NCBI RefSeq assembly: GCF_042445055.1
Contig: NZ_CP170339.1
Location: forward strand, 62,001 to 126,000
From: Falsihalocynthiibacter sp042445055
GTDB lineage: Bacteria > Pseudomonadota > Alphaproteobacteria > Rhodobacterales > Rhodobacteraceae
Direction: 5' to 3'
DNA length: 64,000 nt
This document shows positions 24,140-32,921 of this stretch, in pieces. A program made the position numbers and the translations under genes. A model generated the notes under the pieces. It was not told where the DNA came from, made no database searches, and was given only the letters and a program-made list of their open reading frames with translations. The stretch's first letter is position 1, and every line of letters starts with the position of its first letter.

Positions 24140-25348
24140 TCAAGCGGCACTGACGGGTAAGCAGGCCGGCCCGATTGGTTCGAATGTCTTGTATGTCAGA
24201 ATAAATTCCTGATGGCCCAGCGCTTCGGACTTTGTTTGAGTTCCACGCGCTGTTTCTAGCACCTTTTCATAGATATCTGCGCCAACTTCTTGGGGAGTTT
24301 GGCGCGCCTCGATGATTGCGCCGGCATCAATGTCCATGTCACCCTCAAGCGCGCGATAGGTATCAGGGTTCGCGCAAATCTTGATAACGGGCGACAGTGC
24401 CGACCCCACCACAGAGCCACGCCCCGTCACAAACAAAGTCATATGCGCGCCAGAGGCGATCATTTCTGTAATTTCGGCATTATCGGCAATGTTAGGAAAG
24501 CCAAACCGAACGTCCCCATCCGGCACCACATCCATAAGGTAAAGCCCGCCAGTCGGCGGTATATCCCCCGGTTTGAGGATGCCCGAAATCTGTGAACTTC
24601 CCGATTTGACATAAGCTCCGAGCGATTTCTCCTCAATGGTGGTCAACCCGCCAGAAGCATTCCCCGAGGCAAAACTCCCGAAACCAAGGGTATCATAGTA
24701 TTTCTCCGCCTTCGCGACTGAGTTGCGTAATTCCTGTGCAAGTTCAGGTGTCGCGGCGCGCTCGGCCATAATATCTTCGCACCCGATCAACTCACCCGTC
24801 TCCTCGAAAATGCACGCGGCACCATCCGCGACGAGGCGATCAAAGGCATGACCCGCAGCGGGATTTCCCGAAATACCGCTGGTACCATCAGATCCACCGC
24901 AAATCGTCCCAATAATCAGATCGGAAACTTGCATCTCGACGCGTTCAACATCCGCGATCTCGGCGCGGGCGTTGCGCACCCAGTCCTGCCCCTTAGCAAT
25001 TGTCGAAGCCGTCCCGCCCGCCTTCTGGATCACCAGAGTTTCCACGGGCCGACCACTCGCCTTGATCGTATCGGAAAGCTTGGCGCGATTAAAACTCTCG
25101 CACCCGAGCGACACCAAGAGCACCGCACCCACATTGGGATGGGTGCAAAGGCGCTCCATCATGCTCTGGGCATAGTCATTCGGGAAGCATCCGGGAAAGC
25201 CGATCAGATGCACGTCACCCTCGGGGAATGCTTGACTAATCCGCCTCGAAACGAAATGCGCACACTCCACCAGATAGACGACAGCGACGACATTGCGGAT
25301 GCCTTTGCGGCCATCGCTACGAAGGTAGCCTTCAAACGAGACAGTCAC
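24140..25348 (-). CDS. UxaA-family sugar-acid dehydratase, large (catalytic) part
   Basis: 402 residues with a GTG start that overlaps the stop of the small SAF protein (GTGA). It matches the C-terminal two thirds of altronate/galactarate dehydratases: FEGYLRSDGRKGIRN at the start, a cysteine-bearing block (LIGFPGCFPNDY, SLGCESFN), and GTICGGSDGTSGISGNPAAG. UxaA-type enzymes dehydrate aldonates with an iron centre. In this cluster a second dehydratase of the enolase type exists, so the two may act on different stereoisomers. Exact substrate unknown. Confidence 0.85.
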   Translation of the reverse strand: MTVSFEGYLRSDGRKGIRNVVAVVYLVECAHFVSRRISQAFPEGDVHLIGFPGCFPNDYAQSMMERLCTHPNVGAVLLVSLGCESFNRAKLSDTIKASGRPVETLVIQKAGGTASTIAKGQDWVRNARAEIADVERVEMQVSDLIIGTICGGSDGTSGISGNPAAGHAFDRLVADGAACIFEETGELIGCEDIMAERAATPELAQELRNSVAKAEKYYDTLGFGSFASGNASGGLTTIEEKSLGAYVKSGSSQISGILKPGDIPPTGGLYLMDVVPDGDVRFGFPNIADNAEITEMIASGAHMTLFVTGRGSVVGSALSPVIKICANPDTYRALEGDMDIDAGAIIEARQTPQEVGADIYEKVLETARGTQTKSEALGHQEFILTYKTFEPIGPACLPVSAA

Positions 25349-25656
25349 GAGGTCGCCCCTTTCTCGAACTCTTCGGAACGATAGACGGTCGGGGTATAGT
25401 TGCTCACGACGTTATGAACATGCACGCTTGCGCCCTTCGGGATATCTTCGGTGGCGGTACCAATTGGCATGCCATATTTGTACACGAGTTGTCCTTTCGC
25501 GATATCACAATGCGCCACCTTGTGCGCCAGCGATACATCCTGAAGGAGCTCGATGGTCACGCCGTCGCATTCCACCTTGGCGCCCTGTGAAATAGCCTTC
25601 AGCGCAACACAGGTGTTGTCATCACGATGCAAATGCAACAGCGAATAATTCGACAT
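25345..25656 (-). CDS. UxaA-family small subunit (SAF domain)
   Basis: 103 residues corresponding to the N-terminal SAF domain of altronate dehydratase, here as a separate gene. LLHLHRDDNTCVALKAIS and VAHCDIAKGQLVYKYGMPIG are the typical SAF strands. GGAAGG precedes ATG 25656. It overlaps the large-part gene by four bases, so the two products are very probably a complex. The SAF domain is thought to cover the active site of its partner. Confidence 0.86.
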   Translation of the reverse strand: MSNYSLLHLHRDDNTCVALKAISQGAKVECDGVTIELLQDVSLAHKVAHCDIAKGQLVYKYGMPIGTATEDIPKGASVHVHNVVSNYTPTVYRSEEFEKGATS

Positions 25657-25678
25657 AGTTGACCTTCCCATAAAGGCT

Positions 25679-26008
25679 CTAATCCAAGTGAAAGACGTCT
25701 TCCATTGACGCCCACCATTCACCCTCTTCGCGGGTTTCGAGCGGCTTTTGGCATGGCCCGCAGAGCTTCCACCAACGTTGTGTTTCCGGATCTGCGGCCA
25801 TCTTCTCGGCGTCCTTGGCGAAATCGGTGCCGTGATACTCCCAATATGAGAAAAGCAGGTTCTCTGGCTCGCGCAGGAAGATCGTGTAGTTTTTGATATT
25901 ACAGTCACTGATCATGCGTAAAACGCCCGGCCACGCATTGGCGTGGAGCTCTTTGTATTCCTCGATTTTGTCGGCGTTCAATCCGATCACCATGCCCATG
26001 CGTTCCAT
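25679..26008 (-). CDS. L-rhamnose/L-fucose mutarotase-like protein (DUF718)
   Basis: 109 residues. MVIGLNADKIEEYKELHANAWP, the RhaM start with its catalytic histidine, and the tryptophan-rich SYWEYHG and TQRWWKLCGPCQKPL are all present. RhaM-type proteins interconvert alpha and beta anomers of 6-deoxy sugars. GGAGGA precedes ATG 26008. Its presence is the main clue that this cluster handles a 6-deoxy (or structurally similar) aldose rather than a uronate. The sugar could be fucose, rhamnose or arabinose-like. Confidence 0.85.
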   Translation of the reverse strand: MERMGMVIGLNADKIEEYKELHANAWPGVLRMISDCNIKNYTIFLREPENLLFSYWEYHGTDFAKDAEKMAADPETQRWWKLCGPCQKPLETREEGEWWASMEDVFHLD

Positions 26009-26009
26009 A

Positions 26010-27122
26010 TTATCCTCCGAATGTCGCGCTGTGCTGTTCGATTTTGGCAGCTTCAATTGCATCAAAATCCCAGTCGATTCCTAGTCCGGGTTCAAGGCTG
26101 GCGAAGGCTCGGCCATTTTCCATCTTCATGGGCGTTTTTGTGAGGCTGTCGAGCTGCGGAATATACTCAAGCCACGGCGCATTTGGAATGGCGCAGACAA
26201 GGCTTACGTGAAGCTCCATCAAAAAGTGCGGACAAACGGGTACGTTATGAGCCTCGGCCAGATGAGCGACTTTCATCCATGGCGTAATGCCACCGATACG
26301 GGCAACGTCCACCTGAACAATGCTCGCTCCGCCCGCCACAAGGTAATCCTTGAACTGGCTCAGCGAGTACATGCTTTCACCAACAGCGATCGGCACCGTC
26401 GAACTCTGGGCGAGGCCGACATGCTCAAGGACATCATCAGCGGGGAGCGGCTCTTCGAACCATGCGATGTTTAGTTTTTCGAGCATATGCGCACGACGGG
26501 TCGCTTCGGCACGAGTTAGGCTCTGATTTGCGTCGACCATGATCTCATAATTGGGGCCCACCGCTTCGCGAACGGCCGAAAGGCGCGCGTAATCTTCGGC
26601 AAGATGCGGCTTACCAATTTTCACCTTGGAGCCAGAGAACCCTTTGGCCTGCGCACCAAGCGCATCCGCGACGAGATCTTCTGTTTCAATATGAAGCCAG
26701 CCGCCCTCTGTCGTGTACATAGGCACGCTTTCCTTGGCGCCGCCAAGCATACGAAACAGAGGCAAGCCTGCCCGCTTGCACCGCAAATCCCACAGCGCCG
26801 TATCGATTGCCGCAAGCGCAAGCGACGTGATCGCACCCACCGCCGTCGCATGGGTCGAGAACAAGAGATCACGCCAAATGCGGTCGATTTCCTCGGCTTC
26901 GCGCCCGATCAGTTGCGGCAGCAAAGTCTCACTCAAGAGGGACATGATAGCGCCACCGCCCTGCCCAATCGTATACGAGTAACCGATACCCTGTTTGCCC
27001 TCGGAATCCGTGATAACCACGAATGGCGTTTCCTGACTGACGAAACTCTGGATCGCGTCTACGCGCTTCACCTTGGGTTTCAGATCGACCATAAAGGTCT
27101 CTACTTTTGAAATCGTCGCCAT
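26010..27122 (-). CDS. Enolase-superfamily sugar-acid dehydratase (mandelate racemase subgroup)
   Basis: 370 residues. K166/K168 (GSKVKIG), metal ligands D197, E223 and E249, and H299 (CPHFLMELH) are all present at the same numbers as in the paralogue at 690-1787. Predicted Mg-dependent dehydration of a sugar acid to its 2-keto-3-deoxy form. It lies one base from the mutarotase gene and two bases from the ABC ATPase gene, fully inside the operon. Candidate substrates are L-fuconate, L-rhamnonate or L-lyxonate by context; classic fuconate dehydratases are longer (about 430 residues), so this belongs to another branch. Confidence 0.87.
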   Translation of the reverse strand: MATISKVETFMVDLKPKVKRVDAIQSFVSQETPFVVITDSEGKQGIGYSYTIGQGGGAIMSLLSETLLPQLIGREAEEIDRIWRDLLFSTHATAVGAITSLALAAIDTALWDLRCKRAGLPLFRMLGGAKESVPMYTTEGGWLHIETEDLVADALGAQAKGFSGSKVKIGKPHLAEDYARLSAVREAVGPNYEIMVDANQSLTRAEATRRAHMLEKLNIAWFEEPLPADDVLEHVGLAQSSTVPIAVGESMYSLSQFKDYLVAGGASIVQVDVARIGGITPWMKVAHLAEAHNVPVCPHFLMELHVSLVCAIPNAPWLEYIPQLDSLTKTPMKMENGRAFASLEPGLGIDWDFDAIEAAKIEQHSATFGG

Positions 27123-27124
27123 GT

Positions 27125-28216
27125 TTACCTCAGGCTTTGTTGTGTATTGGCATCAAAGAGATGACACCGTGTTAGATCGAGTTTGAAAGTCAGCCGTTCA
27201 CCATCCTTCACTGGACGCGGGTTCAGCATCTTGGTCTGGATTTCGACACCCGCCAAACGGGTGAAGAGCAGCGTCTCGGTACCCAGCGGCTCTGAAAGCG
27301 CAACCTCCAGTTCAACCGTGGCCGAGGCCCCCTCCATCGGAAGTGCATACCCGTCAGGCATGAGGTTATCCGCACGGAATCCAAGGATGACTTTCTGATC
27401 TTTGGTCACTTTTCCAGCGAAGGCAGGGGGAAGCGGTAGGGTGATATCCGACCCTAAATCGAGCCTATCTCCGCCCAATACCGTTGCTGGAACCAAGTTC
27501 ATCGGCGGGCTGCCGACAAATGTCGCGACGAATGTGTTCGCAGGAAGCTCGAATACCTCAAGCGGCGTGCCTTGTTGCTCAATGTGGCCGTCACGCATGA
27601 TGACAATTCGATCCGCGAGGGTCATTGCCTCGACCTGATCGTGTGTCACATAGACGATCGTCGTCTTGATCTTTTGGTGCAGCTTCTTGATCTCGACCCG
27701 CATTTGGGCACGCAGTTTTGCATCGAGGTTCGAAAGCGGTTCATCAAACAAAAACACATCAGGATGCCGCACTATCGCGCGTCCCATCGCAACACGTTGC
27801 CGCTGACCACCCGAAAGCGCGCCAGGCTTACGATCGAGATACTCGGTAAGCGACAGAATCTCGGCGGCCTCGTCTACGGCCTTGTCGATCTCGGCGTCGC
27901 TTTTCTTGGCAATCTTGAGTGAGAACCCCAAGTTTTCCCGAACCGTCATATGCGGATAGAGCGCGTAGTTTTGAAACACCATCGAGATGTTCCGATCCCG
28001 CGGCGGAAGATCGTTCACGACATTATCGCCAATCGAAATTTCACCGCCCGAGATTTCCTCAAGTCCCGCGATCATTCGAAGCGTTGTGGACTTCCCGCAC
28101 CCAGAAGGGCCAACCAGAACCACAAATTCGTTATGCGCGATATCCAGATCTATTCCGTGCACGACTTCGAGTGCGCCGTATTTCTTGACGATGTTTCTTA
28201 GCTGTACTTGAGCCAT
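27125..28216 (-). CDS. Sugar ABC importer ATPase (UgpC/MalK type)
   Basis: 363 residues. Walker A GPSGCGKST, Q-loop FQNYALYPHMTV, signature LSGGQRQRVAMGRA and Walker B VFLFDEPLSN in the first 240 residues, then a C-terminal TOBE/OB regulatory region. It powers the import of the sugar bound by the protein encoded at 30062-31375. Three bases separate it from the MalG-like permease upstream. Confidence 0.95.
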   Translation of the reverse strand: MAQVQLRNIVKKYGALEVVHGIDLDIAHNEFVVLVGPSGCGKSTTLRMIAGLEEISGGEISIGDNVVNDLPPRDRNISMVFQNYALYPHMTVRENLGFSLKIAKKSDAEIDKAVDEAAEILSLTEYLDRKPGALSGGQRQRVAMGRAIVRHPDVFLFDEPLSNLDAKLRAQMRVEIKKLHQKIKTTIVYVTHDQVEAMTLADRIVIMRDGHIEQQGTPLEVFELPANTFVATFVGSPPMNLVPATVLGGDRLDLGSDITLPLPPAFAGKVTKDQKVILGFRADNLMPDGYALPMEGASATVELEVALSEPLGTETLLFTRLAGVEIQTKMLNPRPVKDGERLTFKLDLTRCHLFDANTQQSLR

Positions 28217-28219
28217 TTT

Positions 28220-29086
28220 TTATCCTTTCACACCACCGAACGTGAGGCCGGCAATGAGGTGCTTTTGCACAATGAACGTGAGGATGAGCGCGGGGATAAT
28301 CATCAGAACTGCGAGCGCACACATGCCGCCCCAGTTGATGGTGAACTCGGAAGTGAAATCCCGAAGACCCACGGGCATCGTTTTGGAGAAAGAGGAACGT
28401 GTAAGCTGGCTTGCTAGCGCGTATTCGTTCCAACTTGTGAGGAAGGCAAATATCCCCGCAGACGCAATTCCCGAACGCGCGACAGGAAACTCGACGCGCC
28501 AGAATGCCTGCCAACGGGTGCAACCGTCGATCTCGGCCGCTTCGGCGAGGTCGGGCGGAACCTGACGGAAAAACCCGTCGATGAGCCAGATCGTAAACGG
28601 GACGTTCATCGCGATATAAACGACGATCAATCCGATATGTGTGTCTATTAAGCCCGTTTTCGCCATTACGATAAACAACGGTAACGACAACGCCACACCG
28701 GGAACCGCACGTGTAAGCATCAGGCCGATAAAGATCGCCGACTTGCCTTTGAACTTGAAACGCGCAAATGCGTACCCACCAGCCATGCCGATCAAGATCG
28801 CGATCACTGTGGATGTCACCGAGATTATCAGCGAGTTAGTGAAGTATTGCACGACGGGCACGCCGCCCTCTCCTGCGCCACTAAACATCGCGCGATAATG
28901 ATCGAGGCTTAGGCTCTGGGGGATCCAGACGGGCGGCTTGGCCATGATCTCGACGGTGGGACGGAAGCTATTGAGCACAACCCACAGACCGGGAACACAG
29001 ATGATCGACATCGCAATGAAAAGCGTCACTTTGTGCAGCGCGCCATAGAGATGTCCCTTAAGACGGTATTTTTTGTTGATATCCAT
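28220..29086 (-). CDS. Sugar ABC importer permease (MalG/UgpE type)
   Basis: 288 residues with six helices. The EAA loop reads EAAEIDGCTRWQAFWRVEFPVA near residue 190, the contact site for the ATPase. I start at ATG 29086 (MDINKKYRLKG), four bases after the MalF-type gene, as the longer frame to 29233 runs across that gene. Part of the five-gene uptake and six-gene catabolic unit. Confidence 0.93.
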   Translation of the reverse strand: MDINKKYRLKGHLYGALHKVTLFIAMSIICVPGLWVVLNSFRPTVEIMAKPPVWIPQSLSLDHYRAMFSGAGEGGVPVVQYFTNSLIISVTSTVIAILIGMAGGYAFARFKFKGKSAIFIGLMLTRAVPGVALSLPLFIVMAKTGLIDTHIGLIVVYIAMNVPFTIWLIDGFFRQVPPDLAEAAEIDGCTRWQAFWRVEFPVARSGIASAGIFAFLTSWNEYALASQLTRSSFSKTMPVGLRDFTSEFTINWGGMCALAVLMIIPALILTFIVQKHLIAGLTFGGVKG

Positions 29087-29090
29087 GTGC

Positions 29091-29987
29091 CTACCCCGCC
29101 ATTCCAAGCTCGGCACGGGCGGCATTGAGCTTTTTGAAGAAGAAAATAGTAAAGAAAATCGCGAGGAAAATTGAGATGTAGCCCATAGCGTTGGCATACC
29201 CCATCTTCGCGTCCACATACCCTGTTCGGCCAATCATGGTCCAAAGGAGCTCGGTTCGCCGCGCCGGTCCGCCATTGGTCATGATCTGAACGATGTCATA
29301 AGCCCGCGCCACATCAAGGCTTCGGATGGCCAGTGCGATATAGATGAACGGCATAACAAACGGCAGCGTGATATGGCGGAATGTCTGCCATGGTGTGCAG
29401 CCATCAACTTTTGCGGCCTCCATCGGGTCGCGCGGGATAGCGTATAGACCAGCAAGGATCAGGATCGCGAACACGCTGGTAGAGGTCCACATCTCTGCGA
29501 AAACAATCGACATGAACGCGAGTTTGCCGTCAACAAGCCACGGGATTGCGCGGTCGGTCAAACCAAGAGATTGCAGCGCATTGTTCACCAGCCCAACGTT
29601 ATCGTTGAAAATGAACTTGAACTGAAAGCCCACCAAGATCGGCGAAAACATCATTGGGAACATCATCAATGTCCGCAGCGCACGCTGGCCATATGTGACC
29701 CTATTCACCAGCAAAGCCAGCCCGAGGCCCAAGAGCATCTCAAGGTTCAGCGCGATTGTAAGGAGCAAAACAGTACGGCCAAAGGCGGCCCAGAAATTCC
29801 AGCTCTTAATGGCCTTTTCATAGTTGAACGTGCCGATCCACTTATAGAGCGAGTCAGGGCGAGTCAGACGATAAGGCGTAAAACTGGAATAGAGAGAGAG
29901 CAGGAGTGGAATGAGTACCACCGCAACGAGGATAATGATCGCTGGAAGCAGCAGAACAAACCACGTTGGCAGCTTTATGCGGGGCAT
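29091..29987 (-). CDS. Sugar ABC importer permease (MalF/UgpA type)
   Basis: 298 residues, six helices. The EAA motif is EAAKVDGCTPWQTFRHITLP near residue 193. Partner of the MalG-type gene that follows. A 74-base gap with a stable hairpin separates it from the binding-protein gene. Confidence 0.93.
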   Translation of the reverse strand: MPRIKLPTWFVLLLPAIIILVAVVLIPLLLSLYSSFTPYRLTRPDSLYKWIGTFNYEKAIKSWNFWAAFGRTVLLLTIALNLEMLLGLGLALLVNRVTYGQRALRTLMMFPMMFSPILVGFQFKFIFNDNVGLVNNALQSLGLTDRAIPWLVDGKLAFMSIVFAEMWTSTSVFAILILAGLYAIPRDPMEAAKVDGCTPWQTFRHITLPFVMPFIYIALAIRSLDVARAYDIVQIMTNGGPARRTELLWTMIGRTGYVDAKMGYANAMGYISIFLAIFFTIFFFKKLNAARAELGMAG

Positions 29988-30021
29988 GGCTGTGGTCTTT
30001 TCAATTTAAGGAATTTAACGA

Positions 30022-30041
30022 GGGCAGCCCGAAGGCCGCCC
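30022..30041 (-). promoter_or_regulatory. Hairpin between binding-protein and permease genes
   Basis: On the minus strand an eight-pair stem (one G-U) with a TTC loop follows the binding-protein stop by about 20 bases. Such hairpins in ABC operons stabilise the upstream message and partly stop transcription, giving excess binding protein. No T tract, so not a full terminator. Confidence 0.55.
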
Positions 30042-30061
30042 ACGCTCAGGAGGACTGGAGA

Positions 30062-31375
30062 TTAGTAAACGCCGTTTTCCTGCATCATTTCATCGACTGC
30101 CTCGGAAGCTGTTTCCAGTGCTTCGTCGATTGTCTTGTCACCTAGAATTGCGGCTTGCAGTTCTGGGTAGATCAGGTTGGTTGCCTCGCTCCAATATGGA
30201 GTTTGAGGAGCAGGGAACGCGTGTGTCGCGGCCTCTTGGAAGGCGCTTAGAACCTCGGCGCGATATGGATCGTCCTTGGCTGTTTCAACCACAGTTTCCC
30301 AAACGGCTGTGCGCGTTGGAAGTGGTCCGCCCGCGCTTTCCATTGTTTGGCTTTCGGAATTTGTCAGGAACTCGACCAACGATGCGGCTGCTTCTTTGTT
30401 TTCACAGTCAGATGTGACCGAGAAACCGTGGTGCCCTGACCAGCCAGTGCGAATTCCGGCGGAACCTTGTGGTTGAACCTTAACGCCAACATTGCCAGCA
30501 GCCTTGGAGGATTCTGGATCGTTAAAGAACCCGGCCCAGCCCGGCCAATCCAAATTCAAACCGATTGTACCTGAGGCAAAACCCTGCCCCAGATCATCCC
30601 AAAGGTATGACGTTGTTCCCGGAGGAACCGCACCTGCTTCGTATAGTTCAACAAACCAGCTTAGAGCGCTTTTGCCAGCGTCAGAGTTGAACGCAGGAGA
30701 CCAATCTTCGTTAAAGAGCTGACCGCCTTCGGCAATCACGAGCTCATAGAAACGACCAACGATTGCTTCGTCTTTACCCGCGTATTGCGTGCCATAGAAG
30801 TTCGGCGCATCCGTAAAGAATATTGCCTGCTCTTTGAACTCGTCCCAAGTATCGGGCGGAGTCAGGTCGTTGCCAGTCTTTTCTTTGTAAGCAGCCTTAG
30901 TGGCTTCGTCCTCATAGAGCGACTTTTGATAGTAAAGCGCCGAGACGTCGAACTGCGCGCGCGGCAACATGACGAGTTCGCCGTCGATCTTGGACGCCGC
31001 AATGTTCGCTTGAACAAATTCGTCGACCACGCCTTCAGAGATGAGCGGCATAAGGTCTGTGTACAAGCCAGGGTACTGAGCGGCGAAGGATGAGTGGTTA
31101 GAGCCTACGCACCAGCCAGTTGTACCCGCAGCCATGTCGGATTTGATTTCCTTGTCCAACTCAAAGTGGCTCTTTTTCGAGATGATATCGACCGTGGCGC
31201 CGGATTCGGCTTCCCACTCAGCGATACGTGCATAAAGGCCTTCGTATTGCTGTCCGCCAATCAACTTGGCTTGAATCTCTACGCCGTCGAAGTCTCCACC
31301 GAACGCCGGGGCCGTCAGAACGGCTGTTGCGCATGCGGTTGCGGTTAATACCGCCCGTTTTCCGAGATGTTTCAT
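30062..31375 (-). CDS. Sugar ABC importer periplasmic binding protein
   Basis: 437 residues, family 1 (CUT1) solute-binding protein. Signal peptide of about 25 residues (KHLGKRAVLTATACATAV, cut near APAFGGD). Many aromatic residues typical of sugar pockets are present. GGGAGGATTC precedes ATG 31375. First gene of the minus-strand deoxysugar operon that runs to 22541; its promoter should lie in the 176 bases before the divergent IclR gene. Confidence 0.93.
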   Translation of the reverse strand: MKHLGKRAVLTATACATAVLTAPAFGGDFDGVEIQAKLIGGQQYEGLYARIAEWEAESGATVDIISKKSHFELDKEIKSDMAAGTTGWCVGSNHSSFAAQYPGLYTDLMPLISEGVVDEFVQANIAASKIDGELVMLPRAQFDVSALYYQKSLYEDEATKAAYKEKTGNDLTPPDTWDEFKEQAIFFTDAPNFYGTQYAGKDEAIVGRFYELVIAEGGQLFNEDWSPAFNSDAGKSALSWFVELYEAGAVPPGTTSYLWDDLGQGFASGTIGLNLDWPGWAGFFNDPESSKAAGNVGVKVQPQGSAGIRTGWSGHHGFSVTSDCENKEAAASLVEFLTNSESQTMESAGGPLPTRTAVWETVVETAKDDPYRAEVLSAFQEAATHAFPAPQTPYWSEATNLIYPELQAAILGDKTIDEALETASEAVDEMMQENGVY

Positions 31376-31430
31376 GAATCCTCCCATGGATTTTTTTTGC
31401 AAACGCCGAGCCTCCCCCTGCGTCTGTTGT

Positions 31431-31442
31431 TTTATATATAAA
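31431..31442. promoter_or_regulatory. AT palindrome, candidate IclR operator/promoter region
   Basis: Perfect 12-bp palindrome TTTATATATAAA about 56 bases before the binding-protein ATG and 110 before the IclR gene. It might be an operator or simply an AT-rich promoter; no second copy was found nearby. Confidence 0.35.
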
Positions 31443-31551
31443 TTTTTGTTTCATATTTAGTCAAGGATTACTTATACTCATCTCAGGTCCGAAACACGGC
31501 GATATTTATTGCCCCGTCAAAACCGTGTAAGAACCCGCCAAAGGAACACGC

Positions 31552-32352
31552 ATGACCACTTCAGATTCTGACTCTCAATCCGCCAAGTACAACGCACCTG
31601 CGCTGTCTAAGGGGCTGGACATACTAGAGCTTCTTGCGAGCCAAAACAAAGGCATGAAGAAGTCCGAGATCGCCAAATCAATGGGGCGCTCGGTGTCCGA
31701 GATATTTAGAATGCTCGCGGTTTTGTCTGATCGTGGATACGTCGCACTTGATACAACAAGCGATACCTATGCGCTCACGCCACGACTGTTTGAGATCGCG
31801 CACCGCCATCCGCCCATTCGGCGATTGAACGCGGTTGCAGGTGAAATCATGGAGAAACTGGCGCAGGAATTAAACCAGTCTGTCCACCTCGCGATTCTTC
31901 ACGGGACTGATATTCTGGTAATTGCTCAGTCCGATCCGCTGTCCAATAACATTACGACCGTGCGTTTGGGTGCGCGTGTTCCGCTGATCTTTACGTCTTC
32001 CGGAGCCATCCTGACCTCGCAATTCGACAGCGCGCAACTCCAAGACCTCATGAGCCGTATGGGGGACCACACACCAGAGCAGCACGCGTACTATCAAAAG
32101 AACCTCGAAGACGCGCGCGAACATCGCGTGTGCGAATGCCCATCCAGCGTCATCGCAGGAATCCACAATATTTCGGTGCCGGTATTCTCGTATTCGGGTG
32201 AAATCGTCGCTGCTCTGACGACACCCTATATGAAACGCCTGCACACGCATAACGACCCTCCAAGAGATGTCGCGCGCAAAGCATTGATTGCTGCTGGTCA
32301 CCGCCTTTCCGAACGTATCGGCGCAGGTGCGGCGCATGAGGATACCGAATAA
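31552..32352 (+). CDS. IclR-family regulator
   Basis: 266 residues. N-terminal winged helix (ALSKGLDILELLASQNKGMKKSEIAKSMGRSVSEIFRML) and C-terminal effector domain with RLGARVPLIFTSSGAI and the CPSSVIAGIHNISVPVF block. Divergent from the deoxysugar operon it probably controls. AAAGGA precedes the ATG. IclR proteins may repress or activate; the effector is probably a pathway intermediate. Confidence 0.92.
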   Translation: MTTSDSDSQSAKYNAPALSKGLDILELLASQNKGMKKSEIAKSMGRSVSEIFRMLAVLSDRGYVALDTTSDTYALTPRLFEIAHRHPPIRRLNAVAGEIMEKLAQELNQSVHLAILHGTDILVIAQSDPLSNNITTVRLGARVPLIFTSSGAILTSQFDSAQLQDLMSRMGDHTPEQHAYYQKNLEDAREHRVCECPSSVIAGIHNISVPVFSYSGEIVAALTTPYMKRLHTHNDPPRDVARKALIAAGHRLSERIGAGAAHEDTE

Positions 32353-32469
32353 CGCTACGCTTCGGCACCCCAAACACCCACGCCGAAATTCTTTTTGCAG
32401 CGGTGCAACATCGCACTTTCCTTCTCGTGCCTGTCCTTTTACCGTCGCAAAAAACAAGAAGGACAAGAC

Positions 32470-32757
32470 ATGATCCAATTCCAACGCCTTACGGCCTTTA
32501 CCTTTTTCGCGTTCCTTGCGGCGAACGTATTGCTTTCAATGGCCCTCGGATTTTTCCCGATGGAGACGTTCTTTGGGCCACTGACAACCAACATTCTGTT
32601 TGGCGCCAAGACGGTCGGCTTCCTTTGGTTCAACGCATATCCCCGCGACAAAAGCGTTCTTAGCACGCTGTTTTTTGGCCTCGCCGTTGCGGATATCGTC
32701 TGCTGGTTCGGGTTCGGAGCATTCTCGATTTACAGCTTGCTCGGGTTCGCACTCTAG
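32470..32757 (+). CDS. Small integral membrane protein, unknown
   Basis: 95 residues with three hydrophobic stretches (FFAFLAANVLLSMALGFF, then NILFGAKTVGFLWF, then LFFGLAVADIVCWFGFGAF). AAGGAC precedes ATG 32470. No domain recognised. It stands alone between the IclR gene and the liv genes and is followed by a hairpin, so it is probably its own transcript. Small rhodobacterial membrane proteins of this kind are common and undescribed. Confidence 0.7.
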   Translation: MIQFQRLTAFTFFAFLAANVLLSMALGFFPMETFFGPLTTNILFGAKTVGFLWFNAYPRDKSVLSTLFFGLAVADIVCWFGFGAFSIYSLLGFAL

Positions 32758-32792
32758 TGAAGCGGGCGGCACCTTGATTGCCGCCCACTTCA
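32758..32792 (+). terminator. Hairpin after the small membrane protein gene
   Basis: TGAAG-C-GGGCGGC pairs with GCCGCCC-A-CTTCA (12 pairs around one mismatch, nine-base loop), starting at the stop codon. The T tract is poor (ATTTAT), so efficiency is uncertain. Confidence 0.5.
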
Positions 32793-32921
32793 TTTATCAG
32801 GCACTTTTCATCCACAACCCAAGCGACACAGTCCTGAAAAATTGCTGTCGCGTCTAGAAATATGCTTGGAACACAGCGGTGGAATAGGTAGCAAAGGGCG
32901 AACTGCGCTTGGGCTGAGGTA

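Noticed and set aside
28220..29233. A longer MalG-type permease starting at 29233
   Set aside because: The extension runs over the coding end of the MalF-type gene; ATG 29086 lies just after that stop.
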